A stretch of 64,000 nucleotides of DNA, taken from positions 124,001-188,000 of the forward strand of contig CAVWNY010000002.1 of NCBI GenBank assembly GCA_963756545.1, given 5' to 3'. Of this stretch, positions 44,271 to 52,601 are shown in pieces (position 1 is the stretch's first letter; every line of letters begins with the position of its first letter). The translations under genes and the position numbers were made by a program. This stretch comes from DATFDN01 sp963756545. GTDB taxonomy: Bacteria > Pseudomonadota > Alphaproteobacteria > Acetobacterales > Acetobacteraceae. Below the pieces are notes generated by a model. That model was not told the origin of the DNA, did not search any database, and saw nothing but the letters and a program-made list of their open reading frames with translations.

Positions 44271-45647
44271 ATGGTGATGGAAATCCAAGCTGAGGACGCG
44301 GCCACGAGGCTTCCGCTGGCGGGATTGCGGATCATCGACATCAGCAACGTGTTCTCGCTGCCCTATGCCGCCGCCCTGCTGGCGGATCTCGGCGCCGAGA
44401 TCATCAAGATCGAGGGGCCCGGGCGGCTCGATGTCTCGCGCGGTGGGGCGTTTTCCGGAGTGTATCCGGAGAATGAGCCGGGCGAGGATCCGTGGAACCG
44501 GACGAGCACGTTCAACCTGCTGAACCGCGGCAAGAAGTCCCTCGCGCTGGACCTGAGCCGCCCCGAGGGGCGCGAGGTGCTGAAGGATCTGATCCGCGTC
44601 GGCGATGTCCTGATGGAGAATTTCACCCCGCGGGTGATGCGGAATTGGGGGCTTGATTACCCGAACGCGACGAAACTGAAGCCGGATTTGATCATGGTGT
44701 CTTGCAGCGGCTATGGCCAGCAGGGACCCTATTCGCAGTACCCGGCCCAGGCCACGACGCAGGAAGCGACACACGGGCTGGCCCATGTCACCGGCTATCG
44801 CGGCGGCGTGCCGTCCAAGGCGGGGCAGTCCTTCGTCGACTTTCTCGCCACCTGGGCGCTGGTCATGGGCACCACGCTGGCGCTGCGCTACCGGCGTCGT
44901 TTCGCAAAAGGGCTCTGGGTCGATGTCGCTATGTATCAGCTGGGCTGCTTCATGGTGGCCGAGCGCATCCTGGACTGGGAGGCCAACAGGCGTCTCGGCG
45001 AACGGATCGGCAATCGTCACCCCTGGCTGGCGCCGCAGGGGTGCTATGCGTGCGCCGGCAATGATCAGTGGTGCGTCGTTTCGGTGCACGACGATGAGGA
45101 ATGGGCGGCGCTGTGCCGCGTGATCGAGCAGCCGGAGCTGGCGCGGGACGCGCGCTACGCGAGCAACAGCCAGCGCATGGCGAACCACGACGCGCTCGAT
45201 GCGATCATTGCCGCCTGGATGGCGAGCGTCTCGAAGACCGAAGCGATGGAGCGCCTGCAGGCCGCCGGCGTTCGCGCCGGTGCGGTCTTCGATGCGCGGG
45301 ACATGCATCTGGATCGACATGCGCGGGCGCGTGGGCTGCTGGAACCCATTCAATTCCCGCCCGAGCGCGGCATCGGCAAGCGGGCGATCATCGGTCGGCC
45401 CTGGCGCCTGAGCAAGACGCGGCTGTCCGTGCGCGGCCCTGCGCCGACCCTGGGGGAGCACAACCGCGACGTGCTACAGGGGATTCTCGGCTACGACGAC
45501 GCGCGCTACGCGGCGTTGGAGCAGGCCGGGATCATCGGCACCCGACCCACCAAGCCGCGGCCGGTGCTACGCATGAGCATGGACGAGCGCATCCGCCAAG
45601 GCCGCCTGGCCTACTGGGATCCGGATTATCTGGAAATTCAGGACTGA
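44271..45647 (+). CDS. CaiB/BaiF CoA transferase (class III), second copy
   Basis: This 458-residue protein is longer than the first copy by about 60 residues, because of an insertion near VSRGGAFSGVYPENEPGEDP and a C-terminal tail (RIRQGRLAYWDPDYLEIQD). It has LRIIDISNVFSLPYAAALLA, LGAEIIKIEGPGRLDVSRG, SCSGYGQQGPYSQYPAQATT and LWVDVAMYQLGCFMVAERIL where the catalytic aspartate lies. Start is ATG 44271 or 44277. The two transferases may form a heteromer or act on different acids, for example entry of the free acid and recycling of CoA. It meets the minus-strand genes tail to tail with four bases between. Confidence 0.86.
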   Translation: MVMEIQAEDAATRLPLAGLRIIDISNVFSLPYAAALLADLGAEIIKIEGPGRLDVSRGGAFSGVYPENEPGEDPWNRTSTFNLLNRGKKSLALDLSRPEGREVLKDLIRVGDVLMENFTPRVMRNWGLDYPNATKLKPDLIMVSCSGYGQQGPYSQYPAQATTQEATHGLAHVTGYRGGVPSKAGQSFVDFLATWALVMGTTLALRYRRRFAKGLWVDVAMYQLGCFMVAERILDWEANRRLGERIGNRHPWLAPQGCYACAGNDQWCVVSVHDDEEWAALCRVIEQPELARDARYASNSQRMANHDALDAIIAAWMASVSKTEAMERLQAAGVRAGAVFDARDMHLDRHARARGLLEPIQFPPERGIGKRAIIGRPWRLSKTRLSVRGPAPTLGEHNRDVLQGILGYDDARYAALEQAGIIGTRPTKPRPVLRMSMDERIRQGRLAYWDPDYLEIQD

Positions 45648-45651
45648 GCGG

Positions 45652-45924
45652 CTAACCGACCTTCCAGACCTCTCCGGTCTTCGCCAGGTGCGTGATCGGG
45701 GTCACGCTCTCCACCTCCCAACCCTTCTGGCGCAGCCAGGCGTCAAAATCCTCCTGCTTGGCGCCGTGGCATTCCGCCAGCAGGCGTCCATCGCCGAGCG
45801 CCATCACCGTCGTGATCGTCGTGCGCGGATCGATACGCCACTTGGTCGTCGCCTTCATCTCCTCAGTAAATGTCCCGAGGTCATTCCACCCCGGCGCCTT
45901 CCCGATCGCGATCCAACGTCCCAT
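45652..45924 (-). CDS. Conserved hypothetical protein, 90 residues
   Basis: The product reads MGRWIAIGKAPGWNDLGTFT then EEMKATTKWRIDPRTTITTV and ends THLAKTGEVWKVG. It is not a recognised domain, but the single-domain alpha/beta look, lack of membrane helix and position 18 bases after a MaoC-type gene in the same operon suggest a real, pathway-associated gene. A weak resemblance to dimeric alpha/beta-barrel (YciI-like or antibiotic-biosynthesis monooxygenase-like) proteins is only an impression. The ATG is the only good start and is preceded by GAGGAG. Confidence 0.6.
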   Translation of the reverse strand: MGRWIAIGKAPGWNDLGTFTEEMKATTKWRIDPRTTITTVMALGDGRLLAECHGAKQEDFDAWLRQKGWEVESVTPITHLAKTGEVWKVG

Positions 45925-45942
45925 ATCGTCTCCTCTTGTATA

Positions 45943-46446
45943 TTATGCGTCCTTCGGGGCCACGAACGGGTAGGGGATCGGCCGGCCGCCGCGAATCGGC
46001 AGCACGATGGTCGCCGTTCCTGGGCAGGTCTCGATGCTGGATTGCAGCTTCATGCCGACATCCATGTCGAGCAGACCCAGGCCGTCCGCCTCGCGCTTGC
46101 CGGTCACCTTCGCCCAGACCGTGATCGTATCGCCGGGCACGATCATCGCCCGGTGCTGGAACTGCACCTTCCACGGCCAGCCATCCGGCAGGCAGAGATC
46201 CTTCAGGTAACGCGGCAGGATGCTCTGCTTCCATGACCCCTGGGCCAGGATGTTGGGCAGGCCGTCGTGGTAGATCGCGAAGTTCTGGTCATAATGGATG
46301 CGGTGCCAGTTTTCGATCGCCGCGCTCCAGCGGAACAGGTGGGTCGGCGTCATCGGGCCGATCACCAGGGGCGGCATGTCCTGTCCTTCCCGAACCTCAT
46401 CGTAAAAAAGCTGCGCCTTGTCGCGAAGCTCGTCAGCGGTCACCAT
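45943..46446 (-). CDS. MaoC/hotdog-fold dehydratase-like protein
   Basis: The 167-residue protein has DMPPLVIGPMTPTHLFRWSA then AIENWHRIHYDQNFA, a hotdog-fold (R)-hydratase-like segment with the D/H pair in HYDQ, and FQHRAMIVPGDTITVWAKVT, the second conserved block with G-D. MaoC proteins hydrate trans-enoyl-CoA or catalyse the reverse. A FAS1-like dehydratase lies immediately upstream (26-base gap), and such pairs often make one heteromeric hydratase. It would hydrate the product of the acyl-CoA dehydrogenase. Length is that of a single hotdog domain. Confidence 0.82.
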   Translation of the reverse strand: MVTADELRDKAQLFYDEVREGQDMPPLVIGPMTPTHLFRWSAAIENWHRIHYDQNFAIYHDGLPNILAQGSWKQSILPRYLKDLCLPDGWPWKVQFQHRAMIVPGDTITVWAKVTGKREADGLGLLDMDVGMKLQSSIETCPGTATIVLPIRGGRPIPYPFVAPKDA

Positions 46447-46471
46447 GGCGGTCCTCCTGGTGCGACCCGGG

Positions 46472-47041
46472 CTAGCGGCGGATGGTCGACGCGCGCAGAA
46501 TGCAGAGCACGTCGTCGTTCTGGTTGGTGTAGGTCGTCTGGGTCGTGACCACGAGCATCGGAGTGCCGTCCTTGGTGACGTGGCCCTTGATGTCGGAGTA
46601 CTTGGCCTGGCTGAAGATATGATCGCCGAGGCTCGGGTACTGGATCAGCTCGATCTCGTTGCCGGCGTTCAGGATTCGCTTCAGCGGTGTCGGGATCGGC
46701 GGCAGCGCGCCCTTGCGATCCGGTCCGCCCTCGCGCACCCCGCCGATGCCGTCGGACTCCGGGTTCTCGCGAAACGCCCGTGTGATCGGGTCCTCGACGC
46801 CGGCCAGCGTCTTCCGCCCGATATACGAGCAGTAGATCGGCGGCGTGATGATGCCACCAAACTTCGTGCGCTTGGCGAACGCGTCGTCCCAGTAGCGCGG
46901 GTCCGGATCCATGATCGCGTTGGTGAAGATGCGCAGCCCCTCGCGCTCGATGCCCCAGGGCGGGCTCGCCTCCACCTTCTCCGCCGATACGCCGATCAGC
47001 GCCTGGATCGCATCGGTCAGCGGGCTCTTCGTCTCGCTCAT
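46472..47041 (-). CDS. FAS1-like dehydratase (MaoC N-terminal domain) protein
   Basis: The 189-residue protein starts MSETKSPLTDAIQALIGVSA then EKVEASPPWGIEREGLRIFT and carries AIMDPDPRYWDDAFAKRTKF then GGIITPPIYCSYIG, the FAS1/MaoC N-terminal dehydratase pattern (NPxY-like and P-P-T/I). The C-terminal half has GNEIELIQYPSLGDHIFSQA and KDGTPMLVVTTQTTYTNQND. It is probably the partner subunit of the shorter MaoC protein downstream. The ATG at 47041 is preferred to others up to 19 codons upstream because these proteins usually begin close to this segment. Confidence 0.82.
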   Translation of the reverse strand: MSETKSPLTDAIQALIGVSAEKVEASPPWGIEREGLRIFTNAIMDPDPRYWDDAFAKRTKFGGIITPPIYCSYIGRKTLAGVEDPITRAFRENPESDGIGGVREGGPDRKGALPPIPTPLKRILNAGNEIELIQYPSLGDHIFSQAKYSDIKGHVTKDGTPMLVVTTQTTYTNQNDDVLCILRASTIRR

Positions 47042-47122
47042 GCGCGGCTCCATTCGGTTCCGAGCCATGGCGGGCCGGATGCCGGCCCGCCATGGCAACG
47101 ACAGCTCCTGGCGCGGCGGTTC

Positions 47123-48319
47123 CTACTTGGCCATGACGAGCGGCTTCGGGAAGAACGCCTCTTCCCACGGCCAGGACCCATCCACCTCGTAGGTCGGAAG
47201 ACCCTGCTGAGCCCGATCGAGGTACGGGCTGGAGATCGGATTGTCCCACGGATAGATGCAGCCTTCGTACGCCTCCGGCCCGAGCTTGAAGTGCTTCGCT
47301 TGCTCGACCGTCTCCACGAACGGCGCGTTGGCGTCGTAGAACTGCTCGCGCTTGATCGGCCGCGGGCCGGTGCGCGAGACATGCCCCCAGGCGTAGCGGC
47401 CGATCATCTTCTCCAGCATCCAGACGCAGTCGATCAGCTTGTCGAGATCGACCCCGGTCTCGATGCCCATGCCCTCCAGCATATGCATGAAGTCCTCGGT
47501 CGGCGCCATGCTGGTGGCGCGGCCGTTGCCGCAGTAAGGACAGCCGCCGACGCCGCCGATCGTGCCTTGCAGGTGCAAGGTGTCATCGCCGTCGAGCGCC
47601 TTGATCGCGGCATAGGCCGAGGTGATCGCCATGCCGCGGCTGTTGTGCAGGTGGGCGTTGAAGGTGTTGACCTCCGGCCACTGCCGCTTCACGCGGCCGA
47701 AAATCTCCTCGACCTTCACCGGATGGCACCAGCCCATCGGGTCGCCGATGCTGACCGAGGTCACCTTGATGCCGGCCGCGTCCCACAGCTCGTGCTGCTT
47801 TTCCAGAAACTTCATCGTCATGTCGACGCTGAAATCGCCCACGAAGTTTGATCCGAAGGTCGCGTTCGTGCCGATGCCGGCCTCCTTGACGCCATTCTCG
47901 ACGGCGCTGAGGATGACCTTCGGCCACAAGGCCATCTCTTGCATCTGCGAGCGATTGGTGTTGCGGCGCACGAACACGTCGCACTGATGCACGCGCAGTT
48001 GCGGCCGCCTGCTGCGAACGATCGTCAGCGGCGGCGAGTACTGCTTGGCGCGCTCCACACCCCGTTCGTTCAGGGCCAGCGCGGTGTACATGACGCCCGG
48101 CTTCGGATGGAATTTCTTGACGATCTCGTCGATCCGCGCCATCTGCGGCGTGTATCTCGGGCTCACGAAGGAGCCGATCACGATCTGCTTCAACCCGGTT
48201 TCCGACAGGGCGTCCAGCAATTCCACTTTGGCGTCGACCGGGATGTTGGCATCCTCGATCTGCATGCCCTCGCGCATGCCCTCTTCCGTGTAGACGATCG
48301 TGGGATATTTTCCTGGCAT
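47123..48319 (-). CDS. HMG-CoA lyase-like DRE-TIM metallolyase
   Basis: The 398-residue protein is a TIM-barrel lyase of the HMG-CoA lyase/citramalate synthase superfamily. YTEEGMREGMQIEDANIPVD holds the family arginine (in REGMQIE, like DGLQNE). Metal ligands are seen in FNAHLHNSRGMA (HxH), and the catalytic cysteine loop is GTIGGVGGCPYCGNGRATSM. It cleaves or forms a carbon-carbon bond next to a CoA thioester. It differs from ordinary HMG-CoA lyase by a longer insert around RSRRPQLRVHQCDVFVRRNT and a C-terminal extension to PWEEAFFPKPLVMAK. In the pathway it may release acetyl-CoA or a keto acid from a branched intermediate. Confidence 0.84.
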   Translation of the reverse strand: MPGKYPTIVYTEEGMREGMQIEDANIPVDAKVELLDALSETGLKQIVIGSFVSPRYTPQMARIDEIVKKFHPKPGVMYTALALNERGVERAKQYSPPLTIVRSRRPQLRVHQCDVFVRRNTNRSQMQEMALWPKVILSAVENGVKEAGIGTNATFGSNFVGDFSVDMTMKFLEKQHELWDAAGIKVTSVSIGDPMGWCHPVKVEEIFGRVKRQWPEVNTFNAHLHNSRGMAITSAYAAIKALDGDDTLHLQGTIGGVGGCPYCGNGRATSMAPTEDFMHMLEGMGIETGVDLDKLIDCVWMLEKMIGRYAWGHVSRTGPRPIKREQFYDANAPFVETVEQAKHFKLGPEAYEGCIYPWDNPISSPYLDRAQQGLPTYEVDGSWPWEEAFFPKPLVMAK

Positions 48320-48482
48320 GAGACTGTCTCCTTGCGGACTCGCTGGCCCGGTGCCGTCGGACCCTCGCGGGCGGATGCGGTATCACGGCATTATGCGCGC
48401 GGTCCGCCGGGATGCAAAGTCCGCCGGTCACTGGCGAGGTCGGCTGGCCACGGTGCGACCCGTGGCCAATTGCGACCGTCGA

Positions 48483-49826
48483 TCAGTGCACGGTGGTCAG
48501 TTCGCGAGCGGTGACGGACTGCATGGATTGCAGGCGGCCGAACAAAGTTTCGGCCGGGATTGCGGAGGCGCCAGCGTCAAGGCAGTCCACGAATTTCTCA
48601 TGCAACTGCGTCTCCGTGAGCGGCCGCTCGGCGTGGCCACGGGCGTGCGTAACCCGCGGGCCCTCGATCACCTGGCCCGAGGCGAGTTCGATGCGTACCT
48701 GCTCGAAGGGCGCCTTGCCGGGGTTCGCCGGGTCGGTCTCGTCCGTGGTGTCGAGTTCCACTCGGCGCATCATGTCCTGGACGTCGGCGCGGCGCACGAA
48801 CGGGTCGGTCAGCTCGGCGAGGCTCACGCGGTGGGCGATGAGGCTGCTCGCCATCGCGAACTCCATGCTGAACTTGGCGGCGAGCCCGGTGTCGGGCTGG
48901 TGATTGCGCAGCACCTTCGCGGTAAACGTGCCGAACTGCACCGAAACCTTCCGCACATCCCCCGGCTTCACCGGATGCGCGGCCAGCAGGTCGAGCATGC
49001 CGTCGATCGCGCGATGGGTGCCGTAGCAGGCCGGGTATTTCTTGATGCTGAGCCCATGAGCGACGATGGCCCAGTCCTCGCCGAGCCGCCCATCGCCGGT
49101 GCGATCGGGACGGCCCTCCGGCGAGACCGCGCTCAGGAAGCCCTGCGGATGCTCGAGCGCGTCGGTGTTGGCGGTGAAGCCGGCTTCGGCCAGCCGTGCG
49201 GCGATCATCCCGGAATGCGCAGAACGGCCGGCATGGAACGGCTTCGTCATGGTGCCGAAATTCGCCATGATGCCGGCACTCTGAGAGGCGCCGAGCGCGA
49301 TCGCGGTGGCCGTGCGCGCCGCATCCAGCTTGCGCAGCTTGGCGCAGGCGGCCGCGGCGCCGACCGCGCCGAAGATGCCGGTGGGGTGCCAGCCTTTCTG
49401 ATGAAACTTCGGCACGTCGCGTCGCACGAGCTCGGCCCAGGTCTCGTAGCCGGCGACATAGGCGACGAGCATGTCCTGCCCAGTGGCGCCGAGCACCTCG
49501 GCTTCCGCCAGGATGGCCGGCACCAGCACGGTGGAGGGATGGCCCTGCAACGCCACGTCGTCATAATCCAGCGCGTGCGCAGCGGTGCCGTTGATCCAGC
49601 CGGCCTCCGGTCCCGGGCTCTGTTCGCCGCTGAAGTAGAGCGTCGCCGGGCCCTTGCCCGGCGCCAGCACGCTTTTGAGGATCTGCACGGACGGCTCGCC
49701 ACGGCCGACGATCATCGTTCCGACGCAGTCGGTGAACCCCATGCGGGCAATGCGCACCGCTTCCTCCGGCAACCGGTTCGGCGACAGATCGGCGACGAAC
49801 TGGCCGAGTGCTGTGGTGAGGGGCAT
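48483..49826 (-). CDS. MmgE/PrpD family protein (first copy)
   Basis: The 447-residue protein belongs to the MmgE/PrpD (2-methylcitrate dehydratase/immune-responsive gene 1) family. PEEAVRIARMGFTDCVGTMI near residue 20, INGTAAHALDYDDVALQGHP (substrate-loop block), FHQKGWHPTGIFGAVGAAAA and MTKPFHAGRSAHSGMIAARL are all standard. The family dehydrates or isomerises hydroxy-tricarboxylates or decarboxylates aconitate. The true substrate here is unknown. The ATG at 49826 is chosen because the family starts close to the first helix; the frame extends further upstream without a good ribosome-binding site. A second member lies 1.3 kb away. Confidence 0.88.
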   Translation of the reverse strand: MPLTTALGQFVADLSPNRLPEEAVRIARMGFTDCVGTMIVGRGEPSVQILKSVLAPGKGPATLYFSGEQSPGPEAGWINGTAAHALDYDDVALQGHPSTVLVPAILAEAEVLGATGQDMLVAYVAGYETWAELVRRDVPKFHQKGWHPTGIFGAVGAAAACAKLRKLDAARTATAIALGASQSAGIMANFGTMTKPFHAGRSAHSGMIAARLAEAGFTANTDALEHPQGFLSAVSPEGRPDRTGDGRLGEDWAIVAHGLSIKKYPACYGTHRAIDGMLDLLAAHPVKPGDVRKVSVQFGTFTAKVLRNHQPDTGLAAKFSMEFAMASSLIAHRVSLAELTDPFVRRADVQDMMRRVELDTTDETDPANPGKAPFEQVRIELASGQVIEGPRVTHARGHAERPLTETQLHEKFVDCLDAGASAIPAETLFGRLQSMQSVTARELTTVH

Positions 49827-50189
49827 GGCGGACTCCTTTTCGCTGCTTTCTTGAAGTTTCAGGTTCCGGGAAAAACGGCGGTGAATCGATCTCTCACCGC
49901 GATATGGCCTCCAGCGGTGACCCGGCAATCGGTAGAGCCGGCGCCGTGATCGCCGCCGCCGAGCTCATTACCGCGATGGTTGAAGTGCTCATCTTCGTTG
50001 TTTCCCGGCGTGTCCTCGATCGTCGCCGTTAGCACCCCACGAAACGCCGGCACTGTCCAGAGCAAAATGCCGCTGCCGCCGCGACCCTCGTGCGGCCGCG
50101 CGCTCATTGACACCTCACTTGGGGTGCCCGACGCTGCCGAGGCTCATTCGGACCGCCAGGTCGAGGCAACGGCGACAGGAGGAGATGCG
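49827..50189. other. Divergent intergenic region upstream of the alpha/beta hydrolase
   Basis: About 360 bases between the PrpD start (minus) and the hydrolase start (plus). A minus-strand open frame of 84 codons (50113-49859) has TIEDTPGNNEDEHFNHRGNE in it, without a recognisable domain, and the plus-strand frame that leads into the hydrolase is open throughout. I see no clear gene; it is probably the promoter region, with a possible small unknown ORF. Confidence 0.4.
50177..50184 (+). promoter_or_regulatory. Ribosome-binding site AGGAGGAG deciding a TTG start
   Basis: This strong Shine-Dalgarno sequence is five bases before the TTG at 50190, and no ATG in frame lies close to the start of the conserved domain. 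It is the main reason for selecting the TTG start of the hydrolase. Confidence 0.6.
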
Positions 50190-51065
50190 TTGCCATTCCC
50201 GCATGACGCGACATCCACTGCGCCTGTCACGGATGCCGCGGGAGCGGAAGCCCTGCTGGAGCGGCTCGATCGCACGGCGCGGCGCTGGGAAACGCCGTGC
50301 GGCGACGGGGCGATGGTTTGGCGCGGCTGGGGCGGCGGCCCCGCGGTACTGCTGCTGCATGGCGGGGCCGGATCGTGGCGGCACTGGGTGCGCAACCTGG
50401 CGGCGCTCAGCCAAAGCCATACGGTGATCGCGCCGGACTTGCCCGGACTTGGTGATTCCGCACGCGCGCCGGATCCGATCAGTGCCGCGTCGGTGGCCGC
50501 ACTCGTTTCCCAGGGACTCGACAAAGTTCTTGGATCGGAGGCCCGCATTCATGTGGCCGGATTCTCCTACGGCGGGGTGATCGCCGGCCTGGTCGCGGCG
50601 AGCGCCGCCGAGCGCATCCGATCGCTGACATTGATCGGCACCGGCGGTCTGGGCCTGCCGGGTCGGTCGGTCGAACTGGTGAGAGTGCGCGCCAAGGCCG
50701 GTGCCGAACGGCTGGCCGCGCATCGCGAAAATCTGTTGCGCATGATGCTGGCCGAGCCTTCGAGCGTCGATGCCCTGGCGTTGGAGATCCAGGAGCAGAA
50801 CTCGCAGCGCGCCCGCCTCAACAGCGGCTTCATGTGGATCTCTCCAGTGCTGCATGAGGCGTTGCCGCGCGTGCATGGACACGTGCATGCGTTCTGGGGC
50901 GACCACGAAATGCCCGATCGTGCGTTGTTGGACACTCGCATCGCATTGCTGCGGCAGGCACGCCCCGACGCCGAGGTCGAGGTCATCCCGCGGGCCGGGC
51001 ACTGGGTTTTCTACGAGGCGGCCGAGCGATTCAACGCGACGCTGCTGCGCATCCTAGCGATGTAA
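50190..51065 (+). CDS. Alpha/beta hydrolase
   Basis: The 291-residue product has an oxyanion-loop block GGPAVLLLHGGAGSWRHWVR near residue 56, HTVIAPDLPGLGDSARAPDP, a nucleophile elbow VAGFSYGGVIAGLVAASAAE (GxSxG), an acid in HAFWGDHEMPDRALLD and the catalytic histidine in IPRAGHWVFYEAAERF. It hydrolyses an ester, thioester, lactone or C-C bond. The start is TTG at 50190, because of the ribosome-binding site just before it; an upstream ATG at 49980 would add 70 unconserved residues. It is the only plus-strand gene between two MmgE/PrpD genes and could open a ring or release a CoA thioester in the pathway. Confidence 0.83.
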   Translation: MPFPHDATSTAPVTDAAGAEALLERLDRTARRWETPCGDGAMVWRGWGGGPAVLLLHGGAGSWRHWVRNLAALSQSHTVIAPDLPGLGDSARAPDPISAASVAALVSQGLDKVLGSEARIHVAGFSYGGVIAGLVAASAAERIRSLTLIGTGGLGLPGRSVELVRVRAKAGAERLAAHRENLLRMMLAEPSSVDALALEIQEQNSQRARLNSGFMWISPVLHEALPRVHGHVHAFWGDHEMPDRALLDTRIALLRQARPDAEVEVIPRAGHWVFYEAAERFNATLLRILAM

Positions 51066-51161
51066 TTCCAAGGGCAACGCCTGCTATCACTCCGTGCCGC
51101 GAGGGAGGGAGCCCCATTACGGCATCGCATTCCTACGCACGAGGGCCATGGTGGTGCTGTG

Positions 51162-52520
51162 TCACGCCATGCAGCCGGCGATGGCGAGCAGTTCCACGAC
51201 CTCGTCCGGGCCGAGCGCGTCGATGCTGCGGGCGAGCGCGATGCATCGCTCCATCTTCTCCGGCGTCAGCCGCTTCGACAGACAATCGCGCACCTTGACG
51301 AGGTGCTCCTCGTCGGTCAGCGCCGTCCTGCCCCACATGCCGCGCGGGCCGTCGCAGCGTGCCCGCAGCACGCGCCCGCCCGCGAGATCCACCTCGGCCT
51401 CTACATGCATCTTGTCGAACCGCGCCGGGATTTCCGCCACCATGTCGACGGAGACCTTGTCCAGCAAGCTTACGATGTCGGGGGCATTCACCGCTTTATC
51501 GGTGAAGCTGTCGATCAGTACCTGGCCGTGCAGCAGGGCGGCGGAAAGCGTGTATTGGACGCTGAATTTGCCAGCGAGCCCGGTCTGCGGCCGCGGACGG
51601 TTGATGTACGGCATCCGTGGCGCCTTCAGCCGCACCGCGCGGATCGCGCCGGGATCGGGAATCTGCGCATGGAGCTCCAGCCCGGCGGTGATGACGAACT
51701 GCGTCGCAAACTGGCTGGGGAACAGCTTCACGACAAACCCCGGCTCCACCACCCGGAAGGGTGGGCCGAAGTTCAACAGGTCCTCCGGGAAGAAATCCTC
51801 GCCGTAAAAGGCGTAGGCATAGCCCTGCGGCGCTTCGAACGCCTCGGGCGTCGCGGTGAAGCCGCGCGCCGCCAGCATCGCCGCTTCCATTCCCAGCATC
51901 GCCGCTTGGCCGCAATGCGTCGATTTCGTCATTGTGCCGGCATTGGCGAGCACGCTGCCGGCGCGCGAGGCGGAGATCCCGAGGGCATAGGCGAGCTGCG
52001 TTGCATTCAGGCCGAGCACATGCCCCGCCGCCACCGCCGAGCCCATTGGCCCGACGAGGCCGGGCGGGTGGAAGCGCACAGCCCCGTGTTCCTGGTTGTG
52101 CTGGGCGGCGCGAATCCAGCCCTGGATCTCGATGCCCTTGACCAGCGCCGTCACGATGTCCCGGCCGGAGAGGCGCCGGGGCCCGGCCAGCGCCAGGATG
52201 ACTGGCAGGGTGGTGGAGAGTGCGTGGGTGGCGGGCGTCCACATCGGCTCGAAATCGAGCACATGCATGGCCGCCCCGTTGAGCGCCGCGGCGCTGATGG
52301 TCGTCGTGCGGAAGCCGAGGCCGAGCGCCACGGCGTCGGGACGGCCCTCCAGGCTACGGTAGTGGTCTGCCAGAATTTGGATGGCCGGCTCGCGGCTGCC
52401 GGCGACGGCGACGGAAATCCCGTCCAGCACGAGGCGGCGCGCTGACGTCACCGCTTCGGGTGTCAGGGCGCTGAAGTCCGTGGCAACGATCTTTTCGCAG
52501 AGGGCGGCCGTGACGCTCAT
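51162..52520 (-). CDS. MmgE/PrpD family protein (second copy)
   Basis: The 452-residue protein has PEAVTSARRLVLDGISVAVA at about residue 20, LNGAAMHVLDFEPMWTPATH (the D in the loop), FHPPGLVGPMGSAVAAGHVL and MTKSTHCGQAAMLGMEAAML. The C-terminal domain contains RCDGPRGMWGRTALTDEEHL. It shares the fold of the first copy but the two differ in nearly all loops, so they are not a recent duplication. It is the last gene of the minus-strand operon AtzG-like, amidase, asparaginase, PrpD: the asparaginase stop is 24 bases upstream of this ATG. Confidence 0.88.
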   Translation of the reverse strand: MSVTAALCEKIVATDFSALTPEAVTSARRLVLDGISVAVAGSREPAIQILADHYRSLEGRPDAVALGLGFRTTTISAAALNGAAMHVLDFEPMWTPATHALSTTLPVILALAGPRRLSGRDIVTALVKGIEIQGWIRAAQHNQEHGAVRFHPPGLVGPMGSAVAAGHVLGLNATQLAYALGISASRAGSVLANAGTMTKSTHCGQAAMLGMEAAMLAARGFTATPEAFEAPQGYAYAFYGEDFFPEDLLNFGPPFRVVEPGFVVKLFPSQFATQFVITAGLELHAQIPDPGAIRAVRLKAPRMPYINRPRPQTGLAGKFSVQYTLSAALLHGQVLIDSFTDKAVNAPDIVSLLDKVSVDMVAEIPARFDKMHVEAEVDLAGGRVLRARCDGPRGMWGRTALTDEEHLVKVRDCLSKRLTPEKMERCIALARSIDALGPDEVVELLAIAGCMA

Positions 52521-52544
52521 GTGGGCTTCCTGTGATGACGCATC

Positions 52545-52600
52545 CTAATAACTCCCGAACATCCGCTCGGCCAACGCCAGCAGGATGCGGGACTTCTGAC
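52545..52600 (-). pseudogene. 3' end of asparaginase gene, separated by the island
   Basis: Read on the minus strand, the 56 bases give QKSRILLALAERMFGSY and stop TAG at 52545. This is the ordinary C-terminus of L-asparaginase (DNLNPQKARILL...), and it fits exactly after DNLNPQ at 55471-55488. The island boundary is at about 52599. The remaining bases upstream of PrpD (52521-52544) are the normal spacer. Confidence 0.85.
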
Positions 52601-52601
52601 C

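Noticed and set aside
50177..50190. ATG at 49980 as the start of the alpha/beta hydrolase
   Set aside because: It would add 70 residues without family similarity; the strong ribosome-binding site at 50177 favours TTG 50190.
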